Below, piece after piece: positions 34,693-43,393 of a stretch of DNA of 64,000 nucleotides; the first letter of the stretch is position 1; each line of letters starts with the position of its first letter. Position numbers and translations under genes: made by a program. The DNA is from Lutibacter sp. B2. Lineage in GTDB: Bacteria > Bacillota > Clostridia > Peptostreptococcales > Thermotaleaceae. The notes beneath the pieces were generated by a model, which worked only from the letters and a program-made list of their open reading frames with translations, was not told the origin of the DNA and did no database searches. Location of the stretch: contig JADPRS010000001.1 of NCBI GenBank assembly GCA_015686845.1, positions 155,218 to 219,217 on the forward strand. Direction: 5' to 3'.

Positions 34693-35494
34693 CAAAAGCT
34701 TGATATTTATCTACTATATATTTGATTCTATCTCCTAGCTTTTTTAATTCCATAAAATTTCCAATGTCCCACGTATCATCAAATTCTTTTTGGAATTGAT
34801 CCGCTTCAACATCTTTCCCAATTACTCTTAGCATTTGTATATTATTAACAACACTTGATACCGTATCCGATTTAACTTCAAACAACTTCTGTGCATTAAT
34901 AACTTCATCTCTAATCTGCCACATCTCCTCATCTAATTGATGTGCTGCTTCGGCAGATTTTTTTAGGCGTTCTTTAATTTTTTTAGGTATATTTTTTTTG
35001 TATTTATAATTGATAGAGTGTTCTATAGTCGCCCAAAAATTCATAGCCAACGTTCGAATTTGAATTTCTGCAAAAATCTCTTTTTGTCCAAAGGCAGTTT
35101 GAATTGGATATTTAATAATTACATGATAGCTTCTATATCCACTTTCTTTTTGATTTTTTATATAATCTTTTTCATATTGTATCTTTAGATCTTTTCCATC
35201 TCTTTCTCTAATTAACTCTAGTACTTTATATATATCATCTACAAACTGGCACATAATACGAATGCCCGCGATATCTTCAATTTTTTCCTCGATCTCATGG
35301 TCTGCTATTTCATATTTTTTTGCTTTTTCTATAATACTAGAAACTCGTTTTACTCTTCCTGTAATAAATTCTATGGGTGAATATTCATTCATTAGTCTCA
35401 ATTCTGATCGTATGGCTTTAAATTTAACCTTTAATTCTTCTACTGCTTGTTCATATGTAATTAAAATCTTTTTCCACTGTCTCACCCTACTCAC
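34688..35494 (-). CDS. relQ: Small alarmone synthetase, RelQ/YjbM (SasB) type
   Basis: A (p)ppGpp synthetase with only a RelA/SpoT synthetase domain and no hydrolase, TGS or ACT domain. The residues YEQAVEELKVK, SPIEFITGRVKRV, IEDIAGIRIMCQF, KESGYRSYHVI and EIQIRTLAMNFWATIEHS follow Bacillus YjbM nearly residue for residue. It would make pppGpp/ppGpp from GTP/GDP and ATP, and relatives are allosterically activated tetramers. At 268 residues it is about 55 longer than the Bacillus protein, with a helical C-terminal extension. The start is uncertain: GTG 35494 abuts AAAGGGA, and GTG 35485 aligns better with relatives. Confidence 0.9.
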   Translation of the reverse strand: MSRVRQWKKILITYEQAVEELKVKFKAIRSELRLMNEYSPIEFITGRVKRVSSIIEKAKKYEIADHEIEEKIEDIAGIRIMCQFVDDIYKVLELIRERDGKDLKIQYEKDYIKNQKESGYRSYHVIIKYPIQTAFGQKEIFAEIQIRTLAMNFWATIEHSINYKYKKNIPKKIKERLKKSAEAAHQLDEEMWQIRDEVINAQKLFEVKSDTVSSVVNNIQMLRVIGKDVEADQFQKEFDDTWDIGNFMELKKLGDRIKYIVDKYQAFE

Positions 35495-35635
35495 ATCCCT
35501 TTATGATAGTACCTCTAGAATGCATTTTCATTCATCTAGATATTTTTTTTCCCCTCTCTAATTTTAAAGTAACTTCGTCTTATATTCAAGCTATTAATTT
35601 ACTATTTTAAAAAGTTCACTCATTTGAAACCTAGA

Positions 35636-35679
35636 CCATTAAAACACCTATGATGTATACATCATAGGTGTTTTAATGG
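35636..35679. terminator. Perfect 44-bp palindrome, terminator of gap
   Basis: Two exact 22-bp arms meet at a central TATA (CACCTATGATGTA and its complement in the core). It begins 30 nt beyond the gap stop, and the TTTT within the minus-strand arm can serve as a short T-run. It is also close enough to act on any plus-strand transcript. Confidence 0.8.
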
Positions 35680-35708
35680 TTTTATATATATTCTAATAAA
35701 TTCAATCT

Positions 35709-36719
35709 TTATAATCCAAATTGTGCTATGTATTTAGCTAAATCAACAACTCTATTTGAATATGCCCACTCATTATCATACCAAGAAACTATTTTTAGTA
35801 AATTATCTTCTACCATCATTGTAGAAAGACCATCTACAATTGAAGAACGGCTATCCTTCTTATAGTCTATGGAAACCAATGGTTCTTCAGAGTATCCTAA
35901 AATTCCTTTTAAACTTCCTAATGAAGCTTCTTTTAATCTTTCATTCACTTCTTCAACCGTTGTGGATTTCTTTAATTCTACAACAAGATCTACTATTGAA
36001 ACTACTGGCGTCGGTACACGCATTGCCATGCCATTTAATTTTCCTTTTAATTCTGGTATTACATTCGCAATTGCTTTTGCAGCACCTGTAGAAGTCGGAA
36101 TAATAGATTCCGCTGCAGCTCTTGCCCTTCTAGGATCTTTATGCGGACTATCTAAAATGCTTTGATCACTGGTATATGCATGAATCGTAGTCATTAATCC
36201 TTTTATAATTTCAAATTCGTCATTAATTACTTTAGCAAAAGGAGCTAGGCAATTTGTAGTACAAGATGCATTTGATATAACATGATGATGATATTTATCA
36301 TACTCTTTATGGTTTACACCCATAACAATGGTTTTATCTACATCTGTTCCAGGTGCAGAAATAATTACTTTTTTAGCCCCTGCCTGAATATGCTTTAAAG
36401 AACCCTCTCTTGTTGTAAATTTACCTGTAGATTCAATCACTATATCTACACCCAATTCTTTCCACGGAATTTCTGCTGGGTCTCTCTGTGCAGTAAACTT
36501 AATTTCTTTATCCCCTATGATAATACTCTCTCCAGTAGCCTTTACTTCTTCAGGTAATATTCCATAAAGTGAATCATATTTTAATAAGTGAGCATGCTTC
36601 TCTGGTCCACTCGTACTGTTGATAGCAACAATTTCTATTCCCTCTGGATTTTCTAACCACGCTCTTAAAACATTCTTTCCTATTCTTCCAAAACCATTAA
36701 TACCTATTTTTACAGACAT
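35709..36719 (-). CDS. gap: Glyceraldehyde-3-phosphate dehydrogenase, type I
   Basis: A 336-residue glycolytic enzyme oxidising glyceraldehyde-3-phosphate with NAD+ and phosphate. The NAD-binding start is VKIGINGFGRIGKNVLRA, the catalytic Cys is in SNASCTTNCLAP, the inorganic phosphate site is in RRARAAAESIIPTSTGAAKA, and the C-terminus has WYDNEWAYSNRVVDL. ATG 36719 is chosen because GGGAGG is 9 nt upstream; the in-frame ATG 36728 abuts it. No pgk, tpiA or cggR is adjacent, so this copy is monocistronic with its own promoter and palindromic terminator. Confidence 0.96.
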   Translation of the reverse strand: MSVKIGINGFGRIGKNVLRAWLENPEGIEIVAINSTSGPEKHAHLLKYDSLYGILPEEVKATGESIIIGDKEIKFTAQRDPAEIPWKELGVDIVIESTGKFTTREGSLKHIQAGAKKVIISAPGTDVDKTIVMGVNHKEYDKYHHHVISNASCTTNCLAPFAKVINDEFEIIKGLMTTIHAYTSDQSILDSPHKDPRRARAAAESIIPTSTGAAKAIANVIPELKGKLNGMAMRVPTPVVSIVDLVVELKKSTTVEEVNERLKEASLGSLKGILGYSEEPLVSIDYKKDSRSSIVDGLSTMMVEDNLLKIVSWYDNEWAYSNRVVDLAKYIAQFGL

Positions 36720-36839
36720 CCTAAACATCCTCCCAAACTCATATTAATACATATATTTAAATTTTTTCATCGAATTGATACATACTATTAGCGCCAATGT
36801 GCTATATTTCATAATTATAATAACATATATAATTGGTTC

Positions 36840-36868
36840 TGTATACACAATTATACATTTTTAGTCAA
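36840..36868 (-). promoter_or_regulatory. Sigma-A promoter of gap
   Basis: On the minus strand TTGACT, a 17-bp spacer and TATACA. The -35 box begins at the T-run of the terminator lying upstream. The predicted leader is about 110 nt. Confidence 0.6.
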
Positions 36869-36908
36869 AAAAATAGGGATAAAATATAGTCTATATTTTA
36901 TCCCTATT
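36864..36908 (-). terminator. Terminator of the radical-SAM gene
   Basis: Perfect 18-bp arms (AATAGGGATAAAATATAG and complement, 36872-36908) followed on the minus strand by seven T residues. Confidence 0.93.
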
Positions 36909-36910
36909 CT

Positions 36911-37858
36911 TCATAGATGTTTAAGTGCCTTGGCACTTAAATAATCATATTTTTTACCTTGATACGTTTCAATGCCATCCATTTTTTCATCAATTCTATC
37001 TTTTATTTTCCACCAACTCGTACTCCAATTGCAAAATAGTGTATTTTCCTTAGGTGCTCTGCCAATTAATCTTTGTACTACAATGGTAGGATTCAAATAT
37101 TCTAAAAATAAAATCACCCGATCAACATATTCTTCCAAGCTTATTATTTCCACTTCTTGATCTTCATACATTTTTGACATTATGGTATTTTTTACAATAT
37201 ATAAAGAATGCAATTTCACTTGGTCTACCTTTAAAGAAGATAAAATTTTTGCGCCTTCTATAATATCGTCCTCTTGATCCCAAGGCAGATTTAAAATCAT
37301 ATGGGTACAAATCTCAAACCCAAAACTTTTAATTTTTAAAACTGCATCTATAAATTCGGCTAGTGAATGTCCTCTATTTATTTTTTTTAACGTATGATAA
37401 TTAACACTTTGAAGCCCTAGCTCTATAGATATATTAATATTTTTCTCTTGCTCTATTTTTTTTAAAAATTCTAGATATCTATTGTCTATACAATCTGGTC
37501 TAGTTGATATTGCAATTTCAACAACATCCTCTTGACATACCATTTGTATATATTCTTTAAATTTATCAAAGGATACATATGTGTTCGTAAAGTTTTGAAA
37601 GTATGCAATAAATTTATTTGCTTTATATCTATTTCTTATATATTTTATATTTGTATTTAGTTGGTCTATTACTGATATACTACTCTCTAAATTTTCAAAT
37701 CCTGCTCCTTCTTCTCCACAAAATATACATCCACCTTCTCCTAGCACACCATCTCTGTTAGGACAGGTTACGGGTATTTGAATAGGAATTTTATAAACTT
37801 TTTCACCATATTTTGCTTTTAAATACTCTGAATAAATTCTATATCTATTATTTTGCAT
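36911..37858 (-). CDS. Radical-SAM protein of the YtqA/YhcC (TIGR01212) family
   Basis: A 315-residue radical-SAM enzyme. The iron-sulfur cluster lies in TCPNRDG followed by GGCIFCGEEG, the widely spaced CxnCxxC arrangement of the TIGR01212 family related to ELP3. Other family stretches are YFQNFTNTYV, ISTRPDC, ELGLQSVN and THMILNLPWD. The substrate is not known, though an RNA-modification role has been discussed for relatives. AGGAG precedes the ATG by 11 nt. It ends at a very strong terminator and follows the Usp-like gene in the same direction. Confidence 0.87.
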   Translation of the reverse strand: MQNNRYRIYSEYLKAKYGEKVYKIPIQIPVTCPNRDGVLGEGGCIFCGEEGAGFENLESSISVIDQLNTNIKYIRNRYKANKFIAYFQNFTNTYVSFDKFKEYIQMVCQEDVVEIAISTRPDCIDNRYLEFLKKIEQEKNINISIELGLQSVNYHTLKKINRGHSLAEFIDAVLKIKSFGFEICTHMILNLPWDQEDDIIEGAKILSSLKVDQVKLHSLYIVKNTIMSKMYEDQEVEIISLEEYVDRVILFLEYLNPTIVVQRLIGRAPKENTLFCNWSTSWWKIKDRIDEKMDGIETYQGKKYDYLSAKALKHL

Positions 37859-37890
37859 CTACTAGAATACTCCTTTTTTATCATTTATAT

Positions 37891-38289
37891 CTATCGTCTC
37901 ACTTTAACTGGTACAATTTCTAATCCTATGTTTTCAGGTATATATTTTTCTATATTACTTCCAATGTTTTTTTCTTTTTTATTTTCATATGATTCACCTA
38001 AAACAATTATATTTATCTCATTTTTCTTAGCAATAGTTCTTAGTGCTTCTAACACATCGTGTGCTCTAACCACATTTAATACTGCTCCATACTTTTTTGA
38101 CTCTTCAAATAAATATTCTAACGCCTCTCCATCTTCTTCTTTCCCTAAAAAGTGCTTTCCCTCTTTTGCTACATGGATAACAAACAGATTTCCATTATGT
38201 TTATCTCTTATTTCAGCACCTCTCTTAATCAATCGTTCACATGTCTTTTGCGTCGTAACACATACCATAATATTCTGAATCCCATCCAT
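37891..38289 (-). CDS. Universal stress protein-like (UspA domain) protein
   Basis: About 132 residues with a single alpha/beta Usp-type fold: IMVCVTTQKTCERLIKRGAEI at the start, NLFVIHVAKEG, then INIIVLGES and a C-terminal strand VPVKVR. It resembles the Usp domain of KdpD more than classical UspA, and the ATP-binding glycine loop (GxxGxG) is not evident. The role is unknown, possibly sensing of nucleotides. ATG 38289 is chosen because GGGGAG is about 10 nt upstream; the frame extends to 38325 without a Shine-Dalgarno. Confidence 0.72.
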   Translation of the reverse strand: MDGIQNIMVCVTTQKTCERLIKRGAEIRDKHNGNLFVIHVAKEGKHFLGKEEDGEALEYLFEESKKYGAVLNVVRAHDVLEALRTIAKKNEINIIVLGESYENKKEKNIGSNIEKYIPENIGLEIVPVKVRR

Positions 38290-38429
38290 TAAATAAAACT
38301 CCCCTCGACAATGATTAATTATCAAAAACGTTAAATATTATTGTATATTTAAAATAAATGTATCTCCTAATCATTATACTATAAAGCTTCATTTACTACT
38401 AGGGATAATCCCCCTTAGCTTATGTTACG

Positions 38430-39701
38430 TCATACAATGGATGCTACAAGTAATACATTCTCATTGTCAGCGTATATTTCATCAAATTGTTCTATAGGAA
38501 GAGGATTTGTCCCTTTGCCTACTTCTATTGTATACCCCGGTTTTCTATATTTATCAATAAACCAGTCTTTATATCCTGCATAAGAGGCAATTCCATAGGT
38601 CTCATCTAGTGCATATCCGCTCATTTTTGAAAATAATTGCCCTATTGTCTTCGCTTCTTGGGAAGCAAGATTTTGGAAATTCCAATAGATCACTTTTCCT
38701 TGCGTATGATATGCTATGACCAATCTAAAATCAAGATTTCTGGTAAAGTCAGCTACTGCCTTGCTTTCTGGCTCAGATTCTGGATAAGGTCCTGAATACC
38801 TTGTAGGTCCAGGTCCAAATACGCCATATTCTTTTTCTGCCTCCTTTGATTTCTCCCATAATGCATCATAATTATGATTTAAATCAACACCTCTATTATT
38901 CGCTTGCCAGTTTTTTGAAAAATCAGTACTTCCTTTATTCCATTCTATCAACTGATTATAATATGGATTGTCTTTGTGTAAACCATTTAATACCAGCTCT
39001 ATACCATCAGGATTAACCATAGGCATGATATATATACTGCTTTCTTCCCATATATCCCTTGGACTATAATCTCCTATCTTTGTGTTATCTACATATGCTT
39101 TTGAAAAATTCTCAATAAACTTCATCAATAAAACAGAGGTAATCCACTCAAGAGAATGATGTGATCCATTATAAAACACCTTGTTTGGGCCTTTACCTAA
39201 ACGAATATAATATAAGTTTCTGCCTAATACGCTTTTTCCTCCTATGCCTACCTCCAAAAAAGGATATCTTACTTTTAAACCTTCTATATCTCTTTTCATA
39301 ACCTCATAAGTATAATTAATATCCGTATCTACTACATCGATAGAATAGGGTACGATTATTTGCTGTCCAATTTGAAGATTGTATGGATTAAGTCCAGGAT
39401 TTGCAGTCATAATTTTTTTTACACTACTATAATATTTTTTGGCTATTTCATATATTGTGTCTCCTTGTTTTATCGTATATTGATCATATCCTAACAATAG
39501 TGGTTCCATTGCTTTATATGTGTTCTTCCCAATGATTCCATCTGGAATGAGACCATTATCTTTTTGAAACTGCTTTACAGCTTCTTCTGTTTTTTTCCCA
39601 AATATTCCATCTATCGGCCCTGGATCATATCCTATTTTCTTTAAAAGAGATTGGATCTCCATTACTTGCGTTCCCTTATCTCCTATTTTCATACTATTCA
39701 T
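38430..39701 (-). CDS. M14-type peptidoglycan peptidase with PG-binding and LysM modules, no signal peptide
   Basis: About 423 residues. A PG_binding_1 module (about 5-65: QSLLKKIGYDPGPIDGIFG) and a LysM module (about 75-118: YTIKQGDTIYEIAKKYY) precede a zinc carboxypeptidase-like domain (about 130-420). Zinc ligands are in GSHHSLEW and the later HTQGK, and the catalytic Glu is in IEVGKG. This matches gamma-D-glutamyl-diaminopimelate endopeptidases such as Bacillus YqgT and ENP1. There is no signal peptide, so it may act on the cortex or forespore wall from the mother cell or be released by lysis. ATG 39701 has GGGAGG 8 nt upstream. Confidence 0.87.
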   Translation of the reverse strand: MNSMKIGDKGTQVMEIQSLLKKIGYDPGPIDGIFGKKTEEAVKQFQKDNGLIPDGIIGKNTYKAMEPLLLGYDQYTIKQGDTIYEIAKKYYSSVKKIMTANPGLNPYNLQIGQQIIVPYSIDVVDTDINYTYEVMKRDIEGLKVRYPFLEVGIGGKSVLGRNLYYIRLGKGPNKVFYNGSHHSLEWITSVLLMKFIENFSKAYVDNTKIGDYSPRDIWEESSIYIMPMVNPDGIELVLNGLHKDNPYYNQLIEWNKGSTDFSKNWQANNRGVDLNHNYDALWEKSKEAEKEYGVFGPGPTRYSGPYPESEPESKAVADFTRNLDFRLVIAYHTQGKVIYWNFQNLASQEAKTIGQLFSKMSGYALDETYGIASYAGYKDWFIDKYRKPGYTIEVGKGTNPLPIEQFDEIYADNENVLLVASIV

Positions 39702-39824
39702 ATTCATCACCTCCCTATTATAATATCCCTATAAGCAACCTTTGGTGATGAACATTTTCGTGCATCTACTAAAAAAAATATGTTATACTAACTATTACAT
39801 ACACACATAATTTGGAGGGTAAAA

Positions 39825-40064
39825 ATGAAAAGATATACAAAAATCATCAGACTAACAGGAAATTATTTTACAAAAGAACTTGTAAAAAAGAAACATTATC
39901 AAAATCAACTAAGAGAAATATCAGAAGATACCGTAGCTAAGGTTTTTCTTGAAGGAGATACTGAAATTTTAGTATATTTCCAAGAAACAGCGCGAGAGGT
40001 TCTTATTACACCTTTGAGTGATCAAAGTGACATCAAAAAATATCTAGGTAGTAAATTTATATAA
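39825..40064 (+). CDS. Small protein of unknown function
   Basis: A 79-residue, very basic protein (many Lys in residues 1-30) without signal peptide or membrane segment. GGAGGG is 5 nt upstream of the ATG and a terminator follows directly, so it is very probably a real gene. The second half (AKVFLEGDTEILVYFQETAREV) looks beta-rich. I do not recognise the family. It is a single gene between divergent and convergent neighbours. Confidence 0.7.
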   Translation: MKRYTKIIRLTGNYFTKELVKKKHYQNQLREISEDTVAKVFLEGDTEILVYFQETAREVLITPLSDQSDIKKYLGSKFI

Positions 40065-40072
40065 GGCATACA

Positions 40073-40106
40073 AAAAACCTATGATACACCATGATCATAG
40101 GTTTTT
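40073..40106. terminator. Bidirectional terminator
   Basis: AAAAACCTATGAT and ATCATAGGTTTTT form a 13-bp stem with an 8-nt loop between the small plus-strand gene and rlmN. Confidence 0.9.
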
Positions 40107-40114
40107 CATATAGT

Positions 40115-41161
40115 CTAATCATTGTTTTTTTTCTTTAAGTGTCTTCTACGTAGTTGTCCACAAGCAGCATTAATATCACTACCCAATTCTCTCCTTATGG
40201 TTGCCTCTATTCCATTTTTCTTTAGTACCTCTTGGAATTTTCTTATACGCTCCATTTGAGCAGTCTTGTAATCTCGTTCTTCAACTTTATTAAGAGGAAT
40301 TAAATTTACATGACATAACATTCCTTTAATCCTTTTAACCAATTCTTTTGCATATTCTTCTGTATCATTCACTTCGCTTATCAAAGCATATTCAAAAGTA
40401 ATACGTCTTTTTGTTTTCTCTACATAAAGTTTACATGTATCCAGCAATTCTTTAATGGGATAACGATTATTTATAGGCATCATGCTACTTCTTAATTCAT
40501 CATTTGGCGCATGTAATGATATTGCCAAAGTAACAGGAAGTTTCTCATCTGCAAAATCCATCATTTGTGGGATCAATCCACAAGTAGAAATAGTAATATT
40601 TCTAAAGCTAATATTCAATCCTTCTGTATGATGAATTAACCCTAAAAATTTTAATAATTCGTCATAATTATCAAAAGGTTCTCCGCTTCCCATAATTACA
40701 ACATTAGATACCCGCTCTTTACTATCCTTTTGTATACATAGTACCTGATCTAATATCTCAGATGCAGATAAATTTCTAATGACTCCGTCAATGGTCGATG
40801 CACAAAACTTGCAGCCCATTTTACAACCTACTTGTGAAGATACGCATACGGTATTTCCATGTGCATATTTCATAAGTACACTTTCTATTATATTTCCATC
40901 TTCAAGGGTAAATAAATATTTTCTAGTTCCATCTATTTTAGATATTAATACATCCTCTATCTTTAAATTATTTATATATGATTTTTCATGTAACTTTTCT
41001 CTCAGCCCTTTTGATAGGTTTGTCATTTCATCAATAGCACATACCCCTTTATGAATCCACTGAAAAATCTGCTTTGCCCTAAACTTTTTTTCTCCTAAGC
41101 TCTCTAAAAACTTTTCTAATTCCTCTATTGTACAATTTTTCAAATCTGTTTTTCCTGTCAT
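40115..41161 (-). CDS. rlmN: Dual-specificity RNA methyltransferase RlmN
   Basis: About 348 residues. A radical-SAM enzyme that methylates C2 of A2503 in 23S rRNA and A37 in some tRNAs. The iron-sulfur motif is [10 protein letters not shown], the GGE-like site is [15 protein letters not shown], and the two catalytic cysteines are the Cys of VSSQVGC-type context and the C-terminal Cys in [10 protein letters not shown]. The N-terminal helical domain ([20 protein letters not shown]) is present. The frame extends to 41218, but that part reads across the neighbouring terminator, so ATG 41161 is preferred although its Shine-Dalgarno is weak. Confidence 0.94.
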   Translation of the reverse strand: MTGKTDLKNCTIEELEKFLESLGEKKFRAKQIFQWIHKGVCAIDEMTNLSKGLREKLHEKSYINNLKIEDVLISKIDGTRKYLFTLEDGNIIESVLMKYAHGNTVCVSSQVGCKMGCKFCASTIDGVIRNLSASEILDQVLCIQKDSKERVSNVVIMGSGEPFDNYDELLKFLGLIHHTEGLNISFRNITISTCGLIPQMMDFADEKLPVTLAISLHAPNDELRSSMMPINNRYPIKELLDTCKLYVEKTKRRITFEYALISEVNDTEEYAKELVKRIKGMLCHVNLIPLNKVEERDYKTAQMERIRKFQEVLKKNGIEATIRRELGSDINAACGQLRRRHLKKKNND

Positions 41162-41193
41162 ACATCCACACGCCTTTCTTATCAAAACTGATA

Positions 41194-41227
41194 AACAAAA
41201 CCTTAGCGAAAAAATCACTAAGGTTTT
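41194..41227 (-). terminator. Terminator of the DUF1292 gene
   Basis: AAAACCTTAG and CTAAGGTTTT form a 10-bp stem with an A-rich loop just after the stop at 41230. Confidence 0.85.
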
Positions 41228-41229
41228 AT

Positions 41230-41475
41230 TTATTCTTCGTCAAACTGCGAATCATATTCTTCTAATACACGTTCAAATTCTTCATCGTCTTCTACCTCTA
41301 TATATTCTTCTTTTCCATCGACTTCAACAACTTTATATACAAATGCATCATCTTCTTCTCCAATAGGTGCTAATAGAGCATATTTGTCCTCTTCAATCTT
41401 TACTATGTCTACTACCTCAAAATCTACATTCTTTCCATCTTCATCAACAAACGTAACGATCTTTTTATCTTCCAT
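41230..41475 (-). CDS. DUF1292 family protein
   Basis: An 81-residue, strongly acidic protein of the DUF1292 (YrzB-like) family: [20 protein letters not shown], then [18 protein letters not shown]. The function is unknown. In many Firmicutes YrzB lies beside yrzL/yrrK; here it stands alone between terminators, between the parvulin gene and rlmN. A GTGAGGATT-type Shine-Dalgarno precedes the ATG. Confidence 0.88.
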   Translation of the reverse strand: MEDKKIVTFVDEDGKNVDFEVVDIVKIEEDKYALLAPIGEEDDAFVYKVVEVDGKEEYIEVEDDEEFERVLEEYDSQFDEE

Positions 41476-41544
41476 ATAATAATCCTCACTTTCTAATTTA
41501 ATCTATTCATTATTCTTAACTTTATTATAATTATTTAAACCTTT

Positions 41545-41570
41545 TAAAAAAAGCCAGATATGATCTGGCC
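41545..41570 (-). terminator. Terminator of the parvulin gene
   Basis: GCCAGAT and ATCTGGC form a tight stem, followed on the minus strand by seven T residues. Confidence 0.88.
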
Positions 41571-41579
41571 CTTATAAAC

Positions 41580-42338
41580 TTATTTTAATAATTCTTCATT
41601 TGAAGTAACTTCATAGTTTCCTTTTAATCCATCTGTATATGTTTTATATGCTTCATCTTGTTTCGTTCTTAATAAGTAATTATTCACTTGATCTTTTACT
41701 TGTTCAAACGGAATAAGACCTGAAAGCTTCTTATCTTCTACAACTATAATGTGGTATCCAAATTGAGTTTTTACAAGTTCACTCATATCTCCTACTTCTA
41801 ATTGGAAAGTTGCTTCTTCAAACTCAGGAACCATTTTCCCTCTTTCAAAATATCCTAAATCTCCATCATTATCTTTAGATGGACACTCTGAATATTCCTT
41901 TGCAGCTTCTGTAAAGTCTTTTCCTTCTTTTAATTCTTTTAAAACTTCTTTTGCTTTTTCTTCATCTTTGATTAAAATATGTTTCGCTCTAGCAGATTCA
42001 GGCTTAACAAATTGATTTGGGTTTTCTTTGTAATATTTTTGAATTTCTTCTTCTTCTACCTTGATATCACCAATTAATTTTTTTACTGAATATTGCTTTA
42101 ATAAATTTTCTGTGATTACCTTTAACTCTTTTAAATAAGCTTCTTCTTTGTCAAATCCCTTGTCTATTGAATCTAAATAAAGCATTTCTTGAATAATCAT
42201 TTCATTTAATAAATATTGTTTTCCTGCAAAAGTATTTAGTTGCATAGCTTGCTCTTTTGGTGCATGCATCAATGCAAAATCTAAATCTTCTCTTGTAATT
42301 TCTTTTCCACTTACAGTGGCCAGCACTTGTTTATTCAT
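41580..42338 (-). CDS. Cytoplasmic parvulin-type peptidyl-prolyl isomerase
   Basis: A 252-residue protein with a SurA/PrsA-like N-terminal helical region (MNKQVLATVSGKEITREDLD) and a parvulin domain at about 115-210: ARAKHILIKDEEKA, YSECPSKDNDGDLGYFERGKM and TQFGYHIIVVEDK. It has neither signal peptide nor lipobox, unlike PrsA, so it should act inside the cell as a foldase or chaperone. AAAGGAG precedes the ATG. It is monocistronic with its own terminator. Confidence 0.9.
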   Translation of the reverse strand: MNKQVLATVSGKEITREDLDFALMHAPKEQAMQLNTFAGKQYLLNEMIIQEMLYLDSIDKGFDKEEAYLKELKVITENLLKQYSVKKLIGDIKVEEEEIQKYYKENPNQFVKPESARAKHILIKDEEKAKEVLKELKEGKDFTEAAKEYSECPSKDNDGDLGYFERGKMVPEFEEATFQLEVGDMSELVKTQFGYHIIVVEDKKLSGLIPFEQVKDQVNNYLLRTKQDEAYKTYTDGLKGNYEVTSNEELLK

Positions 42339-42411
42339 TTTAATTCTCCTTTATGTATGGCATTCTTCATTATAATAACATATTTTTAAAATATCGTCTA
42401 ATATAATCCAG

Positions 42412-43353
42412 TTACTCCATACGCATATTATTTTCCTGTATTAGCTTCTTTTTTTCTCCATAATAATTCGTACCCCAAACACCTAACAAAATCATCAGGC
42501 ATCCCATAAATTGATATATTGTAAATGATTCTTTTAAAATCAATACACCCGCAGCTATAGAAGTAACCGTAATTAAATTACCAAAAATAGCAGCTCTTGA
42601 CGCTTCCATATTGGCAAGTGCATAATTTACTAAGAAAAATCCGATTACAGACGATAAAATGCCCAAGTACAATACTGCAATAAGTACAGATTCATTTCCC
42701 AGTAAACTGATATATACTATATCAGTTCCAGTTATAAAATGCTTACCCATTGACACAACATTAAAAAATACTGCCCCTGTACACATCATAAAAAAAGTTG
42801 TCTCTACGGGTTTAAACACTACAGATGACTTTCTAGAAAGAATATTTAACATGGCTGCACAAATGACAGCCATAAATAGGAAAAATATTCCCCATATAGT
42901 TCCCTTGTCATTGCCACTTCTACTTGCTAATACAATACTGATTACCCCTATTAAAGAAACGCCAATAAAAAGCACTTGTTTCTTTGAAGGAATTTCTTTT
43001 AAGTATATTGCTGCCAAGCAGGTTACCATAATTGGAATGATGGCCATCATCATTCCAGCCTCTGAAGTTGTAGCACTTCTTACACCTAGTGTTTCAAAAA
43101 TAAAATATAATACGGGTTGAAAAATTGATAAAATCAATAATGGCTTAAGATTTTTTCCCTCAAAATTAATTTTTATAATGCCTACCGCTTTTAAAATTAG
43201 TAATAATAATGTAGCAATCCCAAAACGAAGAGCCAATAAATCAATGGGATCTATCATCTCTAGTGCTCCTTTTATAAATAAAAAAGAAAACCCAAATATA
43301 ATAGAGGATGAAATACCTGCAATAATAGGTAACATTTTTTCATTTTTGTTCAT
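42412..43353 (-). CDS. EamA/DMT family transporter
   Basis: A 313-residue membrane protein with ten predicted helices arranged as two EamA repeats (about 8-145 and 155-295). Family marks include FLFIKGALEMIDPIDLLALRFG in the first repeat and YALANMEASRAAIFGNL in the second. The substrate cannot be inferred; members export amino acids, nucleosides or other metabolites. AAGGAAGG is 8 nt upstream of the ATG. It lies 40 nt downstream of the mgtC-like gene in the same direction, so cotranscription is possible. Confidence 0.88.
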   Translation of the reverse strand: MNKNEKMLPIIAGISSSIIFGFSFLFIKGALEMIDPIDLLALRFGIATLLLLILKAVGIIKINFEGKNLKPLLILSIFQPVLYFIFETLGVRSATTSEAGMMMAIIPIMVTCLAAIYLKEIPSKKQVLFIGVSLIGVISIVLASRSGNDKGTIWGIFFLFMAVICAAMLNILSRKSSVVFKPVETTFFMMCTGAVFFNVVSMGKHFITGTDIVYISLLGNESVLIAVLYLGILSSVIGFFLVNYALANMEASRAAIFGNLITVTSIAAGVLILKESFTIYQFMGCLMILLGVWGTNYYGEKKKLIQENNMRME

Positions 43354-43393
43354 ACTATACGCCTTCCTTACTATTATTATTGTCCATATGTGA

